Source: Acidovorax sp. NCPPB 3576 (GTDB taxonomy: Bacteria; Pseudomonadota; Gammaproteobacteria; Burkholderiales; Burkholderiaceae_C). From it: 64,000 nucleotides of DNA. The notes below the pieces were generated by a model. That model was not told the origin of the DNA. It worked only from the letters and a program-made list of their open reading frames with translations, and made no database searches. The position numbers were made by a program, and so were the translations under genes. The DNA lies in the NCBI RefSeq assembly GCF_028473605.1, contig NZ_CP097267.1, positions 5,324,501 to 5,388,500 of the forward strand, read 5' to 3'. Positions within the stretch are counted from its first letter, which is position 1. Every line of letters starts with the position of its first letter. This document shows, piece by piece, positions 15,364 to 26,623 of this stretch.

Positions 15364-15615
15364 ATGTCCCGCATCCGCCAAGCCACGCTCCGCAACCTGC
15401 CCACCCTGATGAAGACGGGCAGCTACTACCTCATCCACATCTGCGTGGCGGCCCTGGTGGCCTACGCGGTCACCGGCAACCTGGTCGCCTCGATCACGCT
15501 GAGCCTGCTGGAGCCCACGGTGCAGGCGGTGGCGTTCTTCTTCCACGAAAAGGCCTGGGAGCGGGCGGCCCGCCGCCGCGCGGCAGCGGCCGGCGATGCG
15601 CCCCTGGCGGCTTGA
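15364..15615 (+). CDS. DUF2061 family small membrane protein
   Basis: The 83-residue protein has hydrophobic stretches at about residues 20-55 (YYLIHICVAALVAYAVTGNL; ITLSLLEPTVQAVAFFFHEKAWE), and the FFFHEKAWER motif is the hallmark of DUF2061. The family is a short chaperone-like or unknown-function membrane protein. The ATG at 15364 follows AGGAGTCC. It is divergent from the SPFH gene with 175 bases between starts. Confidence 0.88.
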   Translation: MSRIRQATLRNLPTLMKTGSYYLIHICVAALVAYAVTGNLVASITLSLLEPTVQAVAFFFHEKAWERAARRRAAAAGDAPLAA

Positions 15616-15805
15616 GGCACGGCCATGAATACCACCTCGGATTCGCGCCCCCGGCAGGCGGGCGGGCCGTTTCAGCACTGGCTGATCGAGCGGCTGGCCG
15701 GCCTGGCCGGCGCGCTGTGATGGTCTGAGAAAGAGGGGAAAGGGTGCCGCCGGGCTGCCGTCGGCCCGGGGCGGTCAGCGACGGGTGTGGGGCGTGTTCG
15801 GCGGT

Positions 15806-16111
15806 TCAGGCCCGGGTGTCGAGCAGCGAGCCCATCATGCGGTCTTCGGTGCGCAACACCTGCAGATTGGCCTTGAACGCATAGGTGGCCGAGATCTGAT
15901 CGACCGCATCGGCCTCGAGCGAGGCGCCTTCCTGCGCCGCGCGGCCCACGCGGGTGGTGGCCACGCCGCCTTGCGAGGCCACGGCCTCCTGGTCCACCGT
16001 CTGGCGCTTGAACCCGGGCGTGTTCATGTTGGCGACGTTGTTGGCGGAGACATCCATGCGCACCTGGGCGGCGCGCAGGCCGGAGGCGGCGATCGAGGAA
16101 ACAGAGGCCAT
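15806..16111 (-). CDS. orphan flagellar rod-like protein (FlgB/FlgC family)
   Basis: The 101-residue protein has the N-terminal rod signature ASGLRAAQVRMDVSANNVAN followed by MNTPGFKRQ, and a FlgC-type C-terminal helix (VLRTEDRMMGSLLDTR). Both terminal coiled-coil halves are there, so it is complete but shorter than FlgB or FlgC (about 135). No other flagellar gene is in the window. It may be an auxiliary rod subunit or a paralogue under separate control. Confidence 0.82.
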   Translation of the reverse strand: MASVSSIAASGLRAAQVRMDVSANNVANMNTPGFKRQTVDQEAVASQGGVATTRVGRAAQEGASLEADAVDQISATYAFKANLQVLRTEDRMMGSLLDTRA

Positions 16112-16621
16112 GGGAGTGCTCCGGTGGAGGGCGAGGAAGTGGCCGGATTATCCGCCGCAGGTGAAGGAATGACCAGCCCGGCCGTGATGACCAGCTTGGC
16201 CGGGCAAAGGGCCTGGAACGATCGGCAGGCCCATGCGCTGGCTTCGGCATGGCCCGAGGCGTTGGTTTTTTCACCACGGCACGCGGGGTCCGGTGGCGGC
16301 GCGAAACGCTAAAGCGTACACAAGTGTTTCGAAATGAAATGGCGTTGGCCGCACGGCCGGCTCGGCGTTCGGCTGCGCGCCGCAGCGCACGCCGGGCGCG
16401 GTATCGAGACAGGCGCCCCGCCAATGCCAGGGCGGCGGCGCGGCCGCGTTCCTTTTAAAACTGAACAAGTCAGTACACATATTGAAATCATCGGCCTGGC
16501 CGTTGATTCCAAGATGCCTCCAGGCGCTGGCGTGGCGCGCGGCGTCGGTTCTGGCCGCGCAGCCCGCCGCCGCCCGCCCGGCCTTGCCGGTCCACCATTC
16601 CAATCGCCTTCGGAGGTTTCC
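16112..16621. other. intergenic region, no gene recognised
   Basis: About 510 bases between the rod-like gene and the DUF5666 gene. I found no convincing coding frame, repeat copy or terminator. A weak 5+5 dyad, ACTGA-5-TCAGT, is at 16460-16474 in an AT-richer patch that could hold the promoter of the downstream lipoprotein gene. Confidence 0.5.
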
Positions 16622-17859
16622 ATGCAGTCCACCTTGCTCCCCGACGTCCAACCGTCATCCCCCGCTCGCCGCCGCCTGCTGGCCGGCGGCGCCGCTTCCG
16701 CCACCCTGGTGCTGTTCGGTTGCGGCGGAGGGGGCGGCGGCGGTGGCGATGTCTCCGGCGTCGGCAGCACGGCCGATGCGTCGTTCTCCAGCGGCCCCAT
16801 CAGCGGCTTCGGCTCCATCATCGTCAACAACCTGCGCTACGACGACACCGCCGCGCGCATCCTGGACGATGCCGGCCAGGCCGTCACCACCGCCGCCCTG
16901 CGGCTGGGCATGGTGGTGGAGGTGAACGGCTCGGGCATCGCGGTGGACGCCAGCGGGCTGCGCCGCTCCGTGGCCTCGACCATCAGCCTGCGCAGCGAGA
17001 TCGAGGGGCCCATCACCGCCATCGACACCGCCGCCCGCACCTTCGCCGTGCTGGGCCAGAGCGTGCAGTGGGCCGATGCCACGCTCTACAGCGACAACCT
17101 GCCCAATGGCGCGGCCAGCCTGGCGGTGGGCCAGGTGGTGCAGGTGTTCGGCCTGCGCAATCCCGACGGGCTGTACAGCGCCACGTTGGTGGTGCGCGAC
17201 GAGCCCGTGCCCACCCGCTACAAGCTGCGCGGCGTGGTTGCCGGGCTGGACGGCACGGCGCAGACCTTCCGCATCGGCGGCGCGGTGATCGCCTATGGCG
17301 CCGTCGCGTCGCAGGCCCCCGGCATCGCCAACGGGCAGTACGCCCGCGTGGAGCTGCAGACGGCGCCCGATGCATCCGGCCGCTGGGTGGCCTCGGCCCT
17401 GCGCGCCACCGCCAGCAGCGTGACGCTGCCCAGCGGCAACAACGTGGCGGTCGAACTCAAGGGCTACATCACCGCGTTTACCAGCAACACGGCCTTCAGC
17501 GTGAACGGCGTGCCGGTGAACGCCAGCGGGGTGGCCAACCCGCCTGCGGGCCTGGCGCTGGGCCGGCGCGTGGACGTGAAGGGCGTGTTCGTGAGCGGCC
17601 AGTTCAACGCGAGCGAGATCGCGCTGGAAGAGGCCGGCAGCCTGCCAGCCGCAGCTTCGACGTGAAGGGATCGATCCAGCGCGTGATCCCGGCGGCCTCG
17701 GTGATCGTCGTGCGCGGCGTGCCGGTCAACTACGCCAGCGCCCGCTTCGAGGGCGGCACCGCGTCCGACCTGGCCGAGAACCGCTCCGTGGAGATCCAGG
17801 CGCAGGTGGCCGCCGGCACCTTCGGCCTGGTGGCGCAGACCATCCGGTTCGTCGTTTGA
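16622..17859 (+). CDS. DUF5666 domain lipoprotein, apparent frameshift near 17646
   Basis: The product begins with a lipoprotein-like signal (RRRLLAGGAASATLVLFGC, Cys followed by a Gly run) and contains repeated small beta modules (GPISGFGSIIVNN; EIEGPITAIDTAARTFAVLG; LRGVVAGLDGTAQTFRIGG; ELKGYITAFTS) typical of DUF5666 proteins. The first frame stops at 17665. One more module (SFDVKGSIQRVIPAASVIVV...) continues in the next frame to a stop at 17859. One extra C in the CC pair at 17645-17646 would join them as GSLPSRSFDVKG. Role is unknown; it is presumably exposed in the periplasm or outer membrane. Confidence 0.8.
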
Positions 17860-17867
17860 TGACGGTT

Positions 17868-17916
17868 GCTATTGATTCAATAGCAGTATGCCCTAGTACC
17901 GATTGCGCTGGAGGCC
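17868..17916 (+). repeat. dispersed palindromic repeat, copy 4
   Basis: GCTATTGATTCAATAGC is a near-perfect palindrome and is followed by GCCCTAGTACCGATTGCGC and a GGAGGCC tail. It starts nine bases after the DUF5666 stop and lies between convergent genes, where its stem could also act as a weak terminator. Confidence 0.85.
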
Positions 17917-17987
17917 AATGGGGCTGACCATGGGCCGGCGCCGGCGCCTTTTGCCCCGAGCCGCCCGGGTCCGCTCCGCTCCGCCCT

Positions 17988-18680
17988 TCAGTCGGCGTTC
18001 ACGTATTCCGGATGGCGGGCGCAGATCTCGTCCACCTGGCTGAGCGTGCCCGACAGGTGCGTGCGCAGCGCCTCCTGGGCGCCGGGCGCGTCCCCCCGCG
18101 CGATGGCCTCGGCGATGCGGCGGTGGTCGGCCAGCACCGACGCGGCCTTGCCCGCGCTGGGCAGGTGCAGGTGGCGCAGCCGGTCCACGTGGCCGGAGTG
18201 GCTGCGCACCAGCTCCCACAGGCGCGGCACCTCGGCGGCCTCGTACATCAGGCGGTGGAACGCCAGGTCGGCCTGCGAGAACGCCTCGGGCTCCAGGGGA
18301 TCGGCCGCGGCCTGCATCACGCCGATCTGGGCTTGCAGGCGCAGGGCGACGGCCTCGCCGCCCTGCAGCGCCAGCGTGCGCACCACCTCCAGCTCGATCG
18401 AGCGGCGCAGGTAGTGCGCCTGCCGCGCGGCGGCCACATCGATGCGGCTCACCACCGTGGCGTGCTGCGGAAAGATGTCCACCAGCCCCTCCTCGCCCAG
18501 CCGCATCAGCGCATCGCGCACGGGCGTCTGGCTGATACCGAAGCGCTCGGCCAGTTCGGCGCGGGCCAGCACGGTGCCGGGGGTGAGGTCCAGCGACACG
18601 ATGGCCGCGCGCAGCTTTTCGAAGATCTGCGGCGCCGCGTGGCGCGACCGGTCGAGGCGGACTTTGTCTCTCACGTTCAT
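17988..18680 (-). CDS. GntR family regulator, FCD type
   Basis: The 230-residue protein has a GntR winged helix in residues about 18-85 (ELAERFGISQTPVRDALMRL) and an FCD effector domain with metal-binding-type His/Asp positions (DLAFHRLMYEAAE; DHRRIAEAI). It is divergently oriented from the dehydratase/RraA/Bug operon with 72 bases between starts. A perfect 16-base palindrome lies in that gap (18715-18730). The most likely role is substrate-inducible repression of that operon; the ligand is probably the sugar acid or a breakdown product. Confidence 0.93.
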   Translation of the reverse strand: MNVRDKVRLDRSRHAAPQIFEKLRAAIVSLDLTPGTVLARAELAERFGISQTPVRDALMRLGEEGLVDIFPQHATVVSRIDVAAARQAHYLRRSIELEVVRTLALQGGEAVALRLQAQIGVMQAAADPLEPEAFSQADLAFHRLMYEAAEVPRLWELVRSHSGHVDRLRHLHLPSAGKAASVLADHRRIAEAIARGDAPGAQEALRTHLSGTLSQVDEICARHPEYVNAD

Positions 18681-18714
18681 AAGCGGCGGATTGTGGCATC
18701 GCGCTGTTTTGACG

Positions 18715-18730
18715 CACTAATATATTAGTG
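18715..18730. promoter_or_regulatory. GntR operator-like palindrome
   Basis: CACTAATATATTAGTG is a perfect 16-base palindrome between the divergent GntR and dehydratase genes. AT-rich perfect dyads of this size are usual FCD-type GntR sites. It lies 22 bases before the dehydratase start, overlapping where a promoter is expected. Confidence 0.75.
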
Positions 18731-18752
18731 CTTTAATGCATCGAAACCTGTG

Positions 18753-20507
<1,755 letters not shown>

Positions 20508-20518
20508 CCCCTGGAGAC

Positions 20519-21235
20519 ATGCCCTTGAACCCCGCCACCCGCGACCGCCTCGCCCACGTCAGCACCGCCACGCTGTGCACCGCCCTCTTCAAGAAGGGGC
20601 TGCGCAACCAGTTCCTGCAGAACGTACACCCCTTGCGCACCGGCGGCGCCAACATGGTGGGCGAGGCCTTCACGCTGCGCTACATCCCGGCGCGCGAAGA
20701 CCTGAACACCATCGACGTGTTCAAGAACCCCGACCACCCGCAGCGCAAGGCCGTGGAAGACTGCCCGCCCGGCGCCGTGCTGGTCATCGACAGCCGCAAG
20801 GACGCGCGCGCCGCATCGGCCGGCTCCATCCTCGCCTCGCGCCTCATGAAGCGCGGCGTGGCCGGGCTGGTCACCGACGGCGGCTTTCGCGACACGCCCG
20901 AGATCGCCGCGCTCGACATGCCGGCCTACCACCAGCGCCCCTCGGCGCCCACCAACCTCACGCTGCACCAGGCCATCGACATCAACGGGCCCATCGCCTG
21001 CGGCGACGTGGCCGTGTTCCCCGGCGACGTGCTGGTGGGCGATGGCGAGGGCGTCATCGTCATCCCCGCGCACCTGGCCGACGAGATCGCCGCCGAGGCC
21101 ACCGAGATGACCGCCTTCGAAGACTTCGTGACCGAGAAGGTGCTGGAAGGCCGATCGATCATCGGCCTGTATCCGCCCACCGACCCGTCCGTGCACGGCG
21201 ACTTCGCTGCATGGCGCACCGCGAAAGGCCGCTGA
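20519..21235 (+). CDS. RraA-like / HMG aldolase family protein
   Basis: The 238-residue protein has the RraA-fold signature (VTDGGFRDTPEI with the metal- and substrate-binding Arg-Asp, and GDVLVGDGEGVIVIP). In catabolic operons this family includes class II pyruvate aldolases such as 4-carboxy-4-hydroxy-2-oxoadipate aldolase, not only RNase E inhibitors. Its place directly after a dehydratase suggests it cleaves or processes the keto-deoxy product. GGAGAC lies before the ATG at 20519, 11 bases after the dehydratase stop. Confidence 0.88.
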   Translation: MPLNPATRDRLAHVSTATLCTALFKKGLRNQFLQNVHPLRTGGANMVGEAFTLRYIPAREDLNTIDVFKNPDHPQRKAVEDCPPGAVLVIDSRKDARAASAGSILASRLMKRGVAGLVTDGGFRDTPEIAALDMPAYHQRPSAPTNLTLHQAIDINGPIACGDVAVFPGDVLVGDGEGVIVIPAHLADEIAAEATEMTAFEDFVTEKVLEGRSIIGLYPPTDPSVHGDFAAWRTAKGR

Positions 21236-21303
21236 TATCTGAACCTCGCCAGCTCCCCTTTTCCCGCATCGCAGCATCACAACGACACCCGGAGACAAAC
21301 CCC

Positions 21304-22281
21304 ATGCGATTCATCCGACACACCGCCCTGCTGGCCGCCCTGGCCCTGGCACCGTTTTTCGCCGGCGCCCAGGAGTGGCCCACCGCCAAGCCCATCACCT
21401 ACGTCGTGCCGTTCACGCCCGGCGGCTCCACCGACATCATCGGCCGCGTCCTCGCCAACAAGCTGGGCGAGGCGCTCAAGCAATCGGTGGTGGTGGTGGA
21501 CAACAAGCCCGGCCAGGCCGGCGGCATCGGCGCCTCGTACGCGGCCAAGGCCGCGCCGGACGGCTACACCCTCTTCGGCGGCACCATCAGCACGCACGCC
21601 ATCAACGCCAGCCTGTACAAGAACCTGTCGTACAACCCGGTCAAGGACTTCGAGCCCGTGGCCCTGGTGGCCACGCTGCCCAACGTGCTCATCGTCAACC
21701 CCGCGCTGGGCGTGAACTCGGTCAAGGAACTGATCGAGCTGCTTAAGAAAGACCCGTCCAAGCGCATGTTCGCGTCGTCGGGCGCCGGCACCTCCACCCA
21801 CTTGGCGGGCGAGATGTTCGGCGACCTGATCGGCGTGAAGCTCACCCACGTACCGTACAAGGGCACGCCGCCCGCCCTCACCGACGTGGCGGCCGGCCAG
21901 GTGTCGTTCATGTTCGACCAGATGACCGCCGCCCTGCCCCTGGCCAAGGCCGGCCGCGTGAAGCTGCTGGCCGTGACCACCGGCCAGCGCATCGCCCTCG
22001 CGCCCGAACTGCCCACCATGATCGAATCGGGCGTGGCCGGCTTCGAGATGTCGTCCTGGCAGGCCGTGTACGCCCCCAAGGGCACGCCCAAGGCCGTGGT
22101 GCAGCGGCTGAACGCCGAGATCGTCAAGGCGCTCAAGCAGCCCGACGTGGTGGACAAGCTGCACACGCAGCTGGGCATGGACATCGTGGGCAGCACGCCG
22201 GAAGCGCTCGCGGCGCACATGGCCAAGGAGATTCCGCGCTGGGCGGAGCTGGTGAAGAAGTCGGGGGCTTCGGCGGATTGA
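21304..22281 (+). CDS. Bug-family tripartite tricarboxylate transporter substrate-binding protein
   Basis: The 325-residue periplasmic protein has a signal peptide ending at about residue 22 (ALAPFFAGAQ) and the Bug signatures ITYVVPFTPGGSTDIIGR, PGQAGGIGASYAA and THVPYKGTPPAL. Bug proteins bind carboxylates and aromatic or sugar acids for TTT importers. The membrane subunits TctA and TctB are not here; orphan Bug receptors are frequent in Comamonadaceae and Bordetella. It probably delivers the substrate of the upstream dehydratase. Confidence 0.93.
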   Translation: MRFIRHTALLAALALAPFFAGAQEWPTAKPITYVVPFTPGGSTDIIGRVLANKLGEALKQSVVVVDNKPGQAGGIGASYAAKAAPDGYTLFGGTISTHAINASLYKNLSYNPVKDFEPVALVATLPNVLIVNPALGVNSVKELIELLKKDPSKRMFASSGAGTSTHLAGEMFGDLIGVKLTHVPYKGTPPALTDVAAGQVSFMFDQMTAALPLAKAGRVKLLAVTTGQRIALAPELPTMIESGVAGFEMSSWQAVYAPKGTPKAVVQRLNAEIVKALKQPDVVDKLHTQLGMDIVGSTPEALAAHMAKEIPRWAELVKKSGASAD

Positions 22282-22324
22282 CTGACGTTCCTGACCGTTC
22301 GCGGGCGCGATGAAGGCCCCCGCC

Positions 22325-22352
22325 CCGATGGCCCGCATTGGCGGGCCATCGG
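22325..22352 (+). terminator. stem-loop after the Bug receptor gene
   Basis: A perfect 12-pair stem (CCGATGGCCCGC / GCGGGCCATCGG) with loop ATTG lies 43 bases after the stop codon. The following CGTTTC is a poor U-tract, so it may be a terminator or an mRNA 3' protective hairpin. Confidence 0.6.
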
Positions 22353-22568
22353 CGTTTCAAAGGCCGCGTTGAACCTCCCCGGCCCGCGGGCCGGCGGCAA
22401 CCCGAACGCGCCCGCGCAGGTGCCGTGATGTTCTATGCGAGCAGGAAGTGTCTGTGCCTGGGCTGCATCCATCGATAATTCGCCGCGCAACGCCCGTTGC
22501 CCGGCAGGGCGGTCGCACCCCCTCGCGCACCATGGGTCTGCCTGTCCCGATATGAAAACGAAATACCG

Positions 22569-24386
22569 ATGCCTCGCTTAAAAAATGCTTCCGTTCAAAG
22601 CGTCGGCAAAAGTCTCTCCGGAAAGCCATTGCTGGCACTTTCTGCCTGCTTGACCGCTTTGTTCATCGTCTGGGTGGCTCTGTATGCTCGGCACGGCGTG
22701 GACTACACGGATGAAGGTTTTTATTTGAACTGGATTTCCAATCCGTTCCTGTATTCCGCTTCGATTTCCCAGTTCGGTTTTTTCTACCATCCGCTGTACC
22801 TGCTGGCGGACGGAAACATCGGCACGCTTCGGCAACTGAATTTCCTTTTCACGCTGTTGCTCGGAGGCACCGCCGCCTGGACGCTGCTGGGCAAGGCATT
22901 CGCAGAAAAAATCGACGTCGCGACCAAGTTGGTCGTCGCGTCGGGCCTCGCCTGCCTGACGCTTCTGTCCGCTGTGTTCGCAGGCATGTGGATTCCCACG
23001 CCCAGCTACAACGCATTGGCGTTCCAGGGGCTGCTGATCTCCGTGACAGGGCTGCTGATGGCCGCGACGAGACAGGAGCGCGCGAGCGCGCTGGGTTACG
23101 TGATCGTCGGGTTGGGCGGGTGGGTTGCCTTTCTGGGCAAACCGACTTCGGCCGCTGCGCTGGCCGTGCTGGTCGTGCTCTATCTGGTCTTCAGCGGCCA
23201 CTTTCGTTGGCAATCGGCCTGGATTCCAGCCGCCACTGCCGCCGCCGCTGCCTTGGTCACTGCGCTGGTGACGGATGGAGGCGTCCTGCCATTCATCCAC
23301 CGAAATACCGAGGGCCTGCGGCTGGCGGGATTGCTCGATGCAAATGCCGGGGGCATCGGCAAGATTTTCAGGATGGACGGACTGTCGGTGGACCTCGCCA
23401 CCGCCCTGGCGCTGCTCCTTGGTGCTGCCTTGTCCTTTGCCAGCCTGTGGGCCACGAAACCCTTGGAAGCACTTCCGAGGACCGGCCGCGCCGCCCTGCC
23501 GGTGGTGGCGCTTGTGGGCGTCGCTGGCCTGGGCTATTTCGCCCTCTCCAAAATCCAGGGTGAAAACCGCGCGTTGGTACTGTTCGCTTTGGCTGCCGGT
23601 GCGCTGTTGCCTGGATTTTTCTCCGCCTTGCGCTCGGGAGCTCGCCAAACCCTTCCCCTTTGCGTGTTGCTCGCCGCTTTGCCCTACGCCTACGCTTTCG
23701 GGTCGAGCAACAGCTACTGGGTTTCGATCAACGGCGCTGTTTTCTTCGTCGCGCTGGCCGCGGCCTGGTCGCTGAGGCCGCTGGTCTCGACGCCGCATTT
23801 CCCCCAGAAACTGGTGCTGTACACGCTTTTGCTTCAAATCGCACTGGCCGGCGTGGTCCAGGGGGCCTTCCTGTCCCCTTATCGGCAATTGCAACCGCTT
23901 TACAGTAGCGCGGAACGCGTGGATTTCGGTGGACCTGGCAAAACCCTGCTCCTCTCGTCTGCCGACAACGAATACGTAACGTCGTTCAACCGGTTGGCCC
24001 GGGACCACGGTTTTTCCGCCGGCACGCCGATGCTCGACCTGAGCGGGAATTCACCCGGAATCTTGTTCGCACTACAGGCCACCAGCATCGGCGTGCCATG
24101 GTCTCTGGGGGGTTATCCAGGCAGCCAAGGATATGTGCAGGAAGCCCTCAAGAAAGTCCCCTGTGATCAGCTGGTGGCCGCTTGGCTGGTTTCGGAGCCC
24201 AAGGGGGTCGGGACCCTTTCTCCTGAAATACTGAACGGCTTTGGTGCCGATCTGGAGCGTGATTACCAAGTGGTGGGCAGCACCGTCCACGCGGTCAGAA
24301 AAACAGTGCAATGGCTTCACCGGCCCCAACGGGATTCTGTTCAGGCCGTGAAGGCATGTGAATCCAATAGAAAGCGCGAGCAATGA
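22569..24386 (+). CDS. multi-pass membrane glycosyltransferase-like protein (ArnT/PMT-like)
   Basis: The 605-residue protein has about twelve hydrophobic segments across residues 22-430 and a soluble C-terminal part. An acidic motif right after the first helix ([16 protein letters not shown]) is like the catalytic DE or DYDE loop of GT-C fold enzymes that use polyprenyl-phosphate sugars. It starts an eight-gene, lower-GC cluster; its stop overlaps the next start as ATGA. It is the best candidate to move the sugar from lipid carrier to acceptor in the periplasm. No good ribosome site is visible, so the start is provisional. Confidence 0.78.
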   Translation: MPRLKNASVQSVGKSLSGKPLLALSACLTALFIVWVALYARHGVDYTDEGFYLNWISNPFLYSASISQFGFFYHPLYLLADGNIGTLRQLNFLFTLLLGGTAAWTLLGKAFAEKIDVATKLVVASGLACLTLLSAVFAGMWIPTPSYNALAFQGLLISVTGLLMAATRQERASALGYVIVGLGGWVAFLGKPTSAAALAVLVVLYLVFSGHFRWQSAWIPAATAAAAALVTALVTDGGVLPFIHRNTEGLRLAGLLDANAGGIGKIFRMDGLSVDLATALALLLGAALSFASLWATKPLEALPRTGRAALPVVALVGVAGLGYFALSKIQGENRALVLFALAAGALLPGFFSALRSGARQTLPLCVLLAALPYAYAFGSSNSYWVSINGAVFFVALAAAWSLRPLVSTPHFPQKLVLYTLLLQIALAGVVQGAFLSPYRQLQPLYSSAERVDFGGPGKTLLLSSADNEYVTSFNRLARDHGFSAGTPMLDLSGNSPGILFALQATSIGVPWSLGGYPGSQGYVQEALKKVPCDQLVAAWLVSEPKGVGTLSPEILNGFGADLERDYQVVGSTVHAVRKTVQWLHRPQRDSVQAVKACESNRKREQ

Positions 24387-25081
24387 AGAAGGTCGCCATT
24401 TTGCAATCGAACTATATTCCCTGGAAAGGGTATTTCGATATCATTGCCTCGGTCGATGAGCTGGTTATCTACGATGACATGCAATACACCCGGAGGGACT
24501 GGCGCAATCGCAATAAAATAAAAACCCCTCAGGGTGTCCAATGGCTGACCGTTCCGGTCATGGTCAAAGGCCGGTATCACCAGAAAATACGGGACACCCA
24601 AATCGACGGAGCCGACTGGGCACCGATGCATTGGAAGGCCTTGGAGCAAAATTACAAACGAGCTCCTTTCTTTGAAGAAATAGCAGCGTGGCTGCAGCCT
24701 CTGTATGCCAAAGCCGCTCATTCAAGCAACATTTCAGAATTGAATTGTTCGTTGATCGAGGCATGTTGTGATTATTTGGGTATCGCCACATCGATCACCA
24801 AATCTTGGGATTATGTTTTGCAAGACGATAAAGTCGAGCGCCTGGTCGATTTGTGCAAGCAATGCCATGGAGACATCTATGTCTCAGGTCCTGCCGCGAA
24901 AGACTATATCAATGAAAGCATTTTTTCGGCCAGTGGCGTCCAGGTATCTTGGTTCGATTACTCAGGGTATCCGCAATACCCTCAGCTGTGGGGCGATTTT
25001 GTGCATGAGGTCAGCGTGCTCGATCTCTTCTTCAATTGCGGAAAAGGGTCGCGAGACTACATGAAGAAGTCCGCCCCATGA
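24383..25081 (+). CDS. WbqC-like family protein
   Basis: The 232-residue protein has the WbqC opening [20 protein letters not shown] and the [15 protein letters not shown] segment characteristic of the family. WbqC proteins occur in O-antigen and flagellin-glycan loci and are thought to be involved in making or transferring an unusual sugar modification, but no reaction is established that I know of. The start overlaps the previous stop and its stop overlaps the next start (ATGA both times), showing tight translational coupling. Confidence 0.92.
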   Translation: MKKVAILQSNYIPWKGYFDIIASVDELVIYDDMQYTRRDWRNRNKIKTPQGVQWLTVPVMVKGRYHQKIRDTQIDGADWAPMHWKALEQNYKRAPFFEEIAAWLQPLYAKAAHSSNISELNCSLIEACCDYLGIATSITKSWDYVLQDDKVERLVDLCKQCHGDIYVSGPAAKDYINESIFSASGVQVSWFDYSGYPQYPQLWGDFVHEVSVLDLFFNCGKGSRDYMKKSAP

Positions 25082-26007
25082 AGCTGTCCATCGTCACGAC
25101 CCTTTACCAGTCCGCTCCCTACATCACGGAGTTCCATCAGCGGGCCACCCAGGTGGCCATTGAACAGGCCGGCGGCGATTACGAAATCATCATGGTGAAC
25201 GACGGCTCACCCGATGAAAGCCTGGCATTGGCCGTCGGGCTGACGAAATCAGACCCCAAGGTGGTGGTGATCGACCTGTCGCGCAACTTCGGCCACCACA
25301 AGGCCATGATGACCGGGCTGGCCCATGCCAAGGGCGAGCATGTTTTTCTGATCGACAGCGATCTGGAAGAAGATCCGGAATATTTGCTTCCCTTTGCCGA
25401 GCAGATGGCGGCTGAAGACTGCGACGTCGTCTACGGAATGCAGGAAAAGCGAAAAGGCCGTTGGTTCGAACGATGGACGGGGCAATGGTTCTATTCCCTG
25501 TTCAGCCTTCTCACAGGCCTCACCCTGCCGCAAAACGTGCTGACGGCCCGGTTGATGACCCGGCGGTATGTGGAGGCATTGGTGCTCCACAGGGAACGGG
25601 AGATTTTCATCGCGGGCCTGTGGCACATCACCGGGTTCGACCAGCGAGCCCGGATCGTGAAAAAGCACAGCACCAGCGAGACGACCTACACGTTGCGGCG
25701 AAAAGTGGCCATCATGGCCAATTCCATTGCTTCTTTCAGCCAGGCGCCGCTGATGGGCATCTTTTATTTGGGCCTGATCATTTCCACCTTGGCGGCGTTT
25801 TATGCGGGGTATCTTGTTTTCCGGTGGGCCTTTTTGGTAAAGCCCTTGAGCGGCTGGACCTCCGTGATGGCCTCGATATGGTTGCTGGGGGGAATGATCA
25901 TCTCGTTCATTGGTGTGGTGGGAATTTACCTCTCCAAGATTTATTCCGAGAGCAAGCAGCGTCCCTATACCATCATCAGGAAAATCTATGCAAGCCAGTC
26001 CGAATAG
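25078..26007 (+). CDS. family 2 glycosyltransferase, polyprenol-phosphate type (GtrB/ArnC-like)
   Basis: The 309-residue protein has a GT2 nucleotide-sugar fold in residues 1-215 ([41 protein letters not shown]). Two C-terminal membrane helices follow at about 225-255 and 265-290, the layout of GtrB, ArnC and DPM1-like enzymes. It should load a nucleotide sugar onto undecaprenyl phosphate. The start at 25078 (MKLSIVTTL) overlaps the WbqC stop; a longer upstream frame is not needed. Confidence 0.93.
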   Translation: MKLSIVTTLYQSAPYITEFHQRATQVAIEQAGGDYEIIMVNDGSPDESLALAVGLTKSDPKVVVIDLSRNFGHHKAMMTGLAHAKGEHVFLIDSDLEEDPEYLLPFAEQMAAEDCDVVYGMQEKRKGRWFERWTGQWFYSLFSLLTGLTLPQNVLTARLMTRRYVEALVLHREREIFIAGLWHITGFDQRARIVKKHSTSETTYTLRRKVAIMANSIASFSQAPLMGIFYLGLIISTLAAFYAGYLVFRWAFLVKPLSGWTSVMASIWLLGGMIISFIGVVGIYLSKIYSESKQRPYTIIRKIYASQSE

Positions 26008-26623
26008 TTTCATGAATGAGGTGGCGGAATACTATTCCGAAAAACTGGCGACGCACGGTGCCACGGCACGGGGCGTGGATTGGAATGGTGCCGAAAGCCA
26101 AAATATTCGGTTCGAGCAGTTGTGCCGCATCATCGATCGGCCTGGCCATTTTTCGTTGAATGATCTCGGCTGTGGTTACGCGGCCCTGCTGGATCATATG
26201 CTTGCGAAATATGAGGCGTTCGATTATTTCGGCGTCGATATTTCGAGCGAAATGCTGGCGGCTGCAAAAGAGCGACACGGGGACCGCCCGTTGGCCCAAT
26301 TCAGGCAAGCCTCTCAACCCGAGGATGTCTGTGATTTCAGCGTGGCCAGCGGTCTCTTCAATGTCAAACTGGGCGTGAGCGTGGAAGACTGGGTGCCCTA
26401 TTTCAAAAGCACGCTGGATGCCCTCGATCGGTCCAGCCGGATGGGATTTGCGTTCAACTGCCTGACATCTTATTCGGACGAAGATAAGAAACGCGATTAC
26501 CTCTATTATGCCGACCCTTGCTGGGTGTTTGATTTTTGCAAGACCCATTACTCGCGCCACGTATCGCTTTTGCATGACTACGGGCTTTATGAATTCACTA
26601 TTTTGGTGAGGAAATCGGTTTGA
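25988..26623 (+). CDS. class I SAM-dependent methyltransferase
   Basis: The 211-residue protein has a SAM-binding motif LNDLGCGYAALLDHML (about residues 57-72) and a second acidic motif FDYFGVDISSEML. It overlaps the glycosyltransferase end by 20 bases and the next gene by TTGA. In such clusters the enzyme typically methylates the sugar or its acyl group; the target here is unknown. ATG 26012 is an alternative shorter start. Confidence 0.88.
   Translation: MQASPNSFMNEVAEYYSEKLATHGATARGVDWNGAESQNIRFEQLCRIIDRPGHFSLNDLGCGYAALLDHMLAKYEAFDYFGVDISSEMLAAAKERHGDRPLAQFRQASQPEDVCDFSVASGLFNVKLGVSVEDWVPYFKSTLDALDRSSRMGFAFNCLTSYSDEDKKRDYLYYADPCWVFDFCKTHYSRHVSLLHDYGLYEFTILVRKSV

Noticed and set aside
15625..15720. 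31-codon frame after the DUF2061 gene (MNTTSDSRPRQ...)
   Set aside because: No ribosome site and no known family; could be real but cannot be supported.
16460..16474. ACTGA-5-TCAGT dyad before the DUF5666 gene
   Set aside because: Short arms and no neighbouring regulator gene; may be chance.
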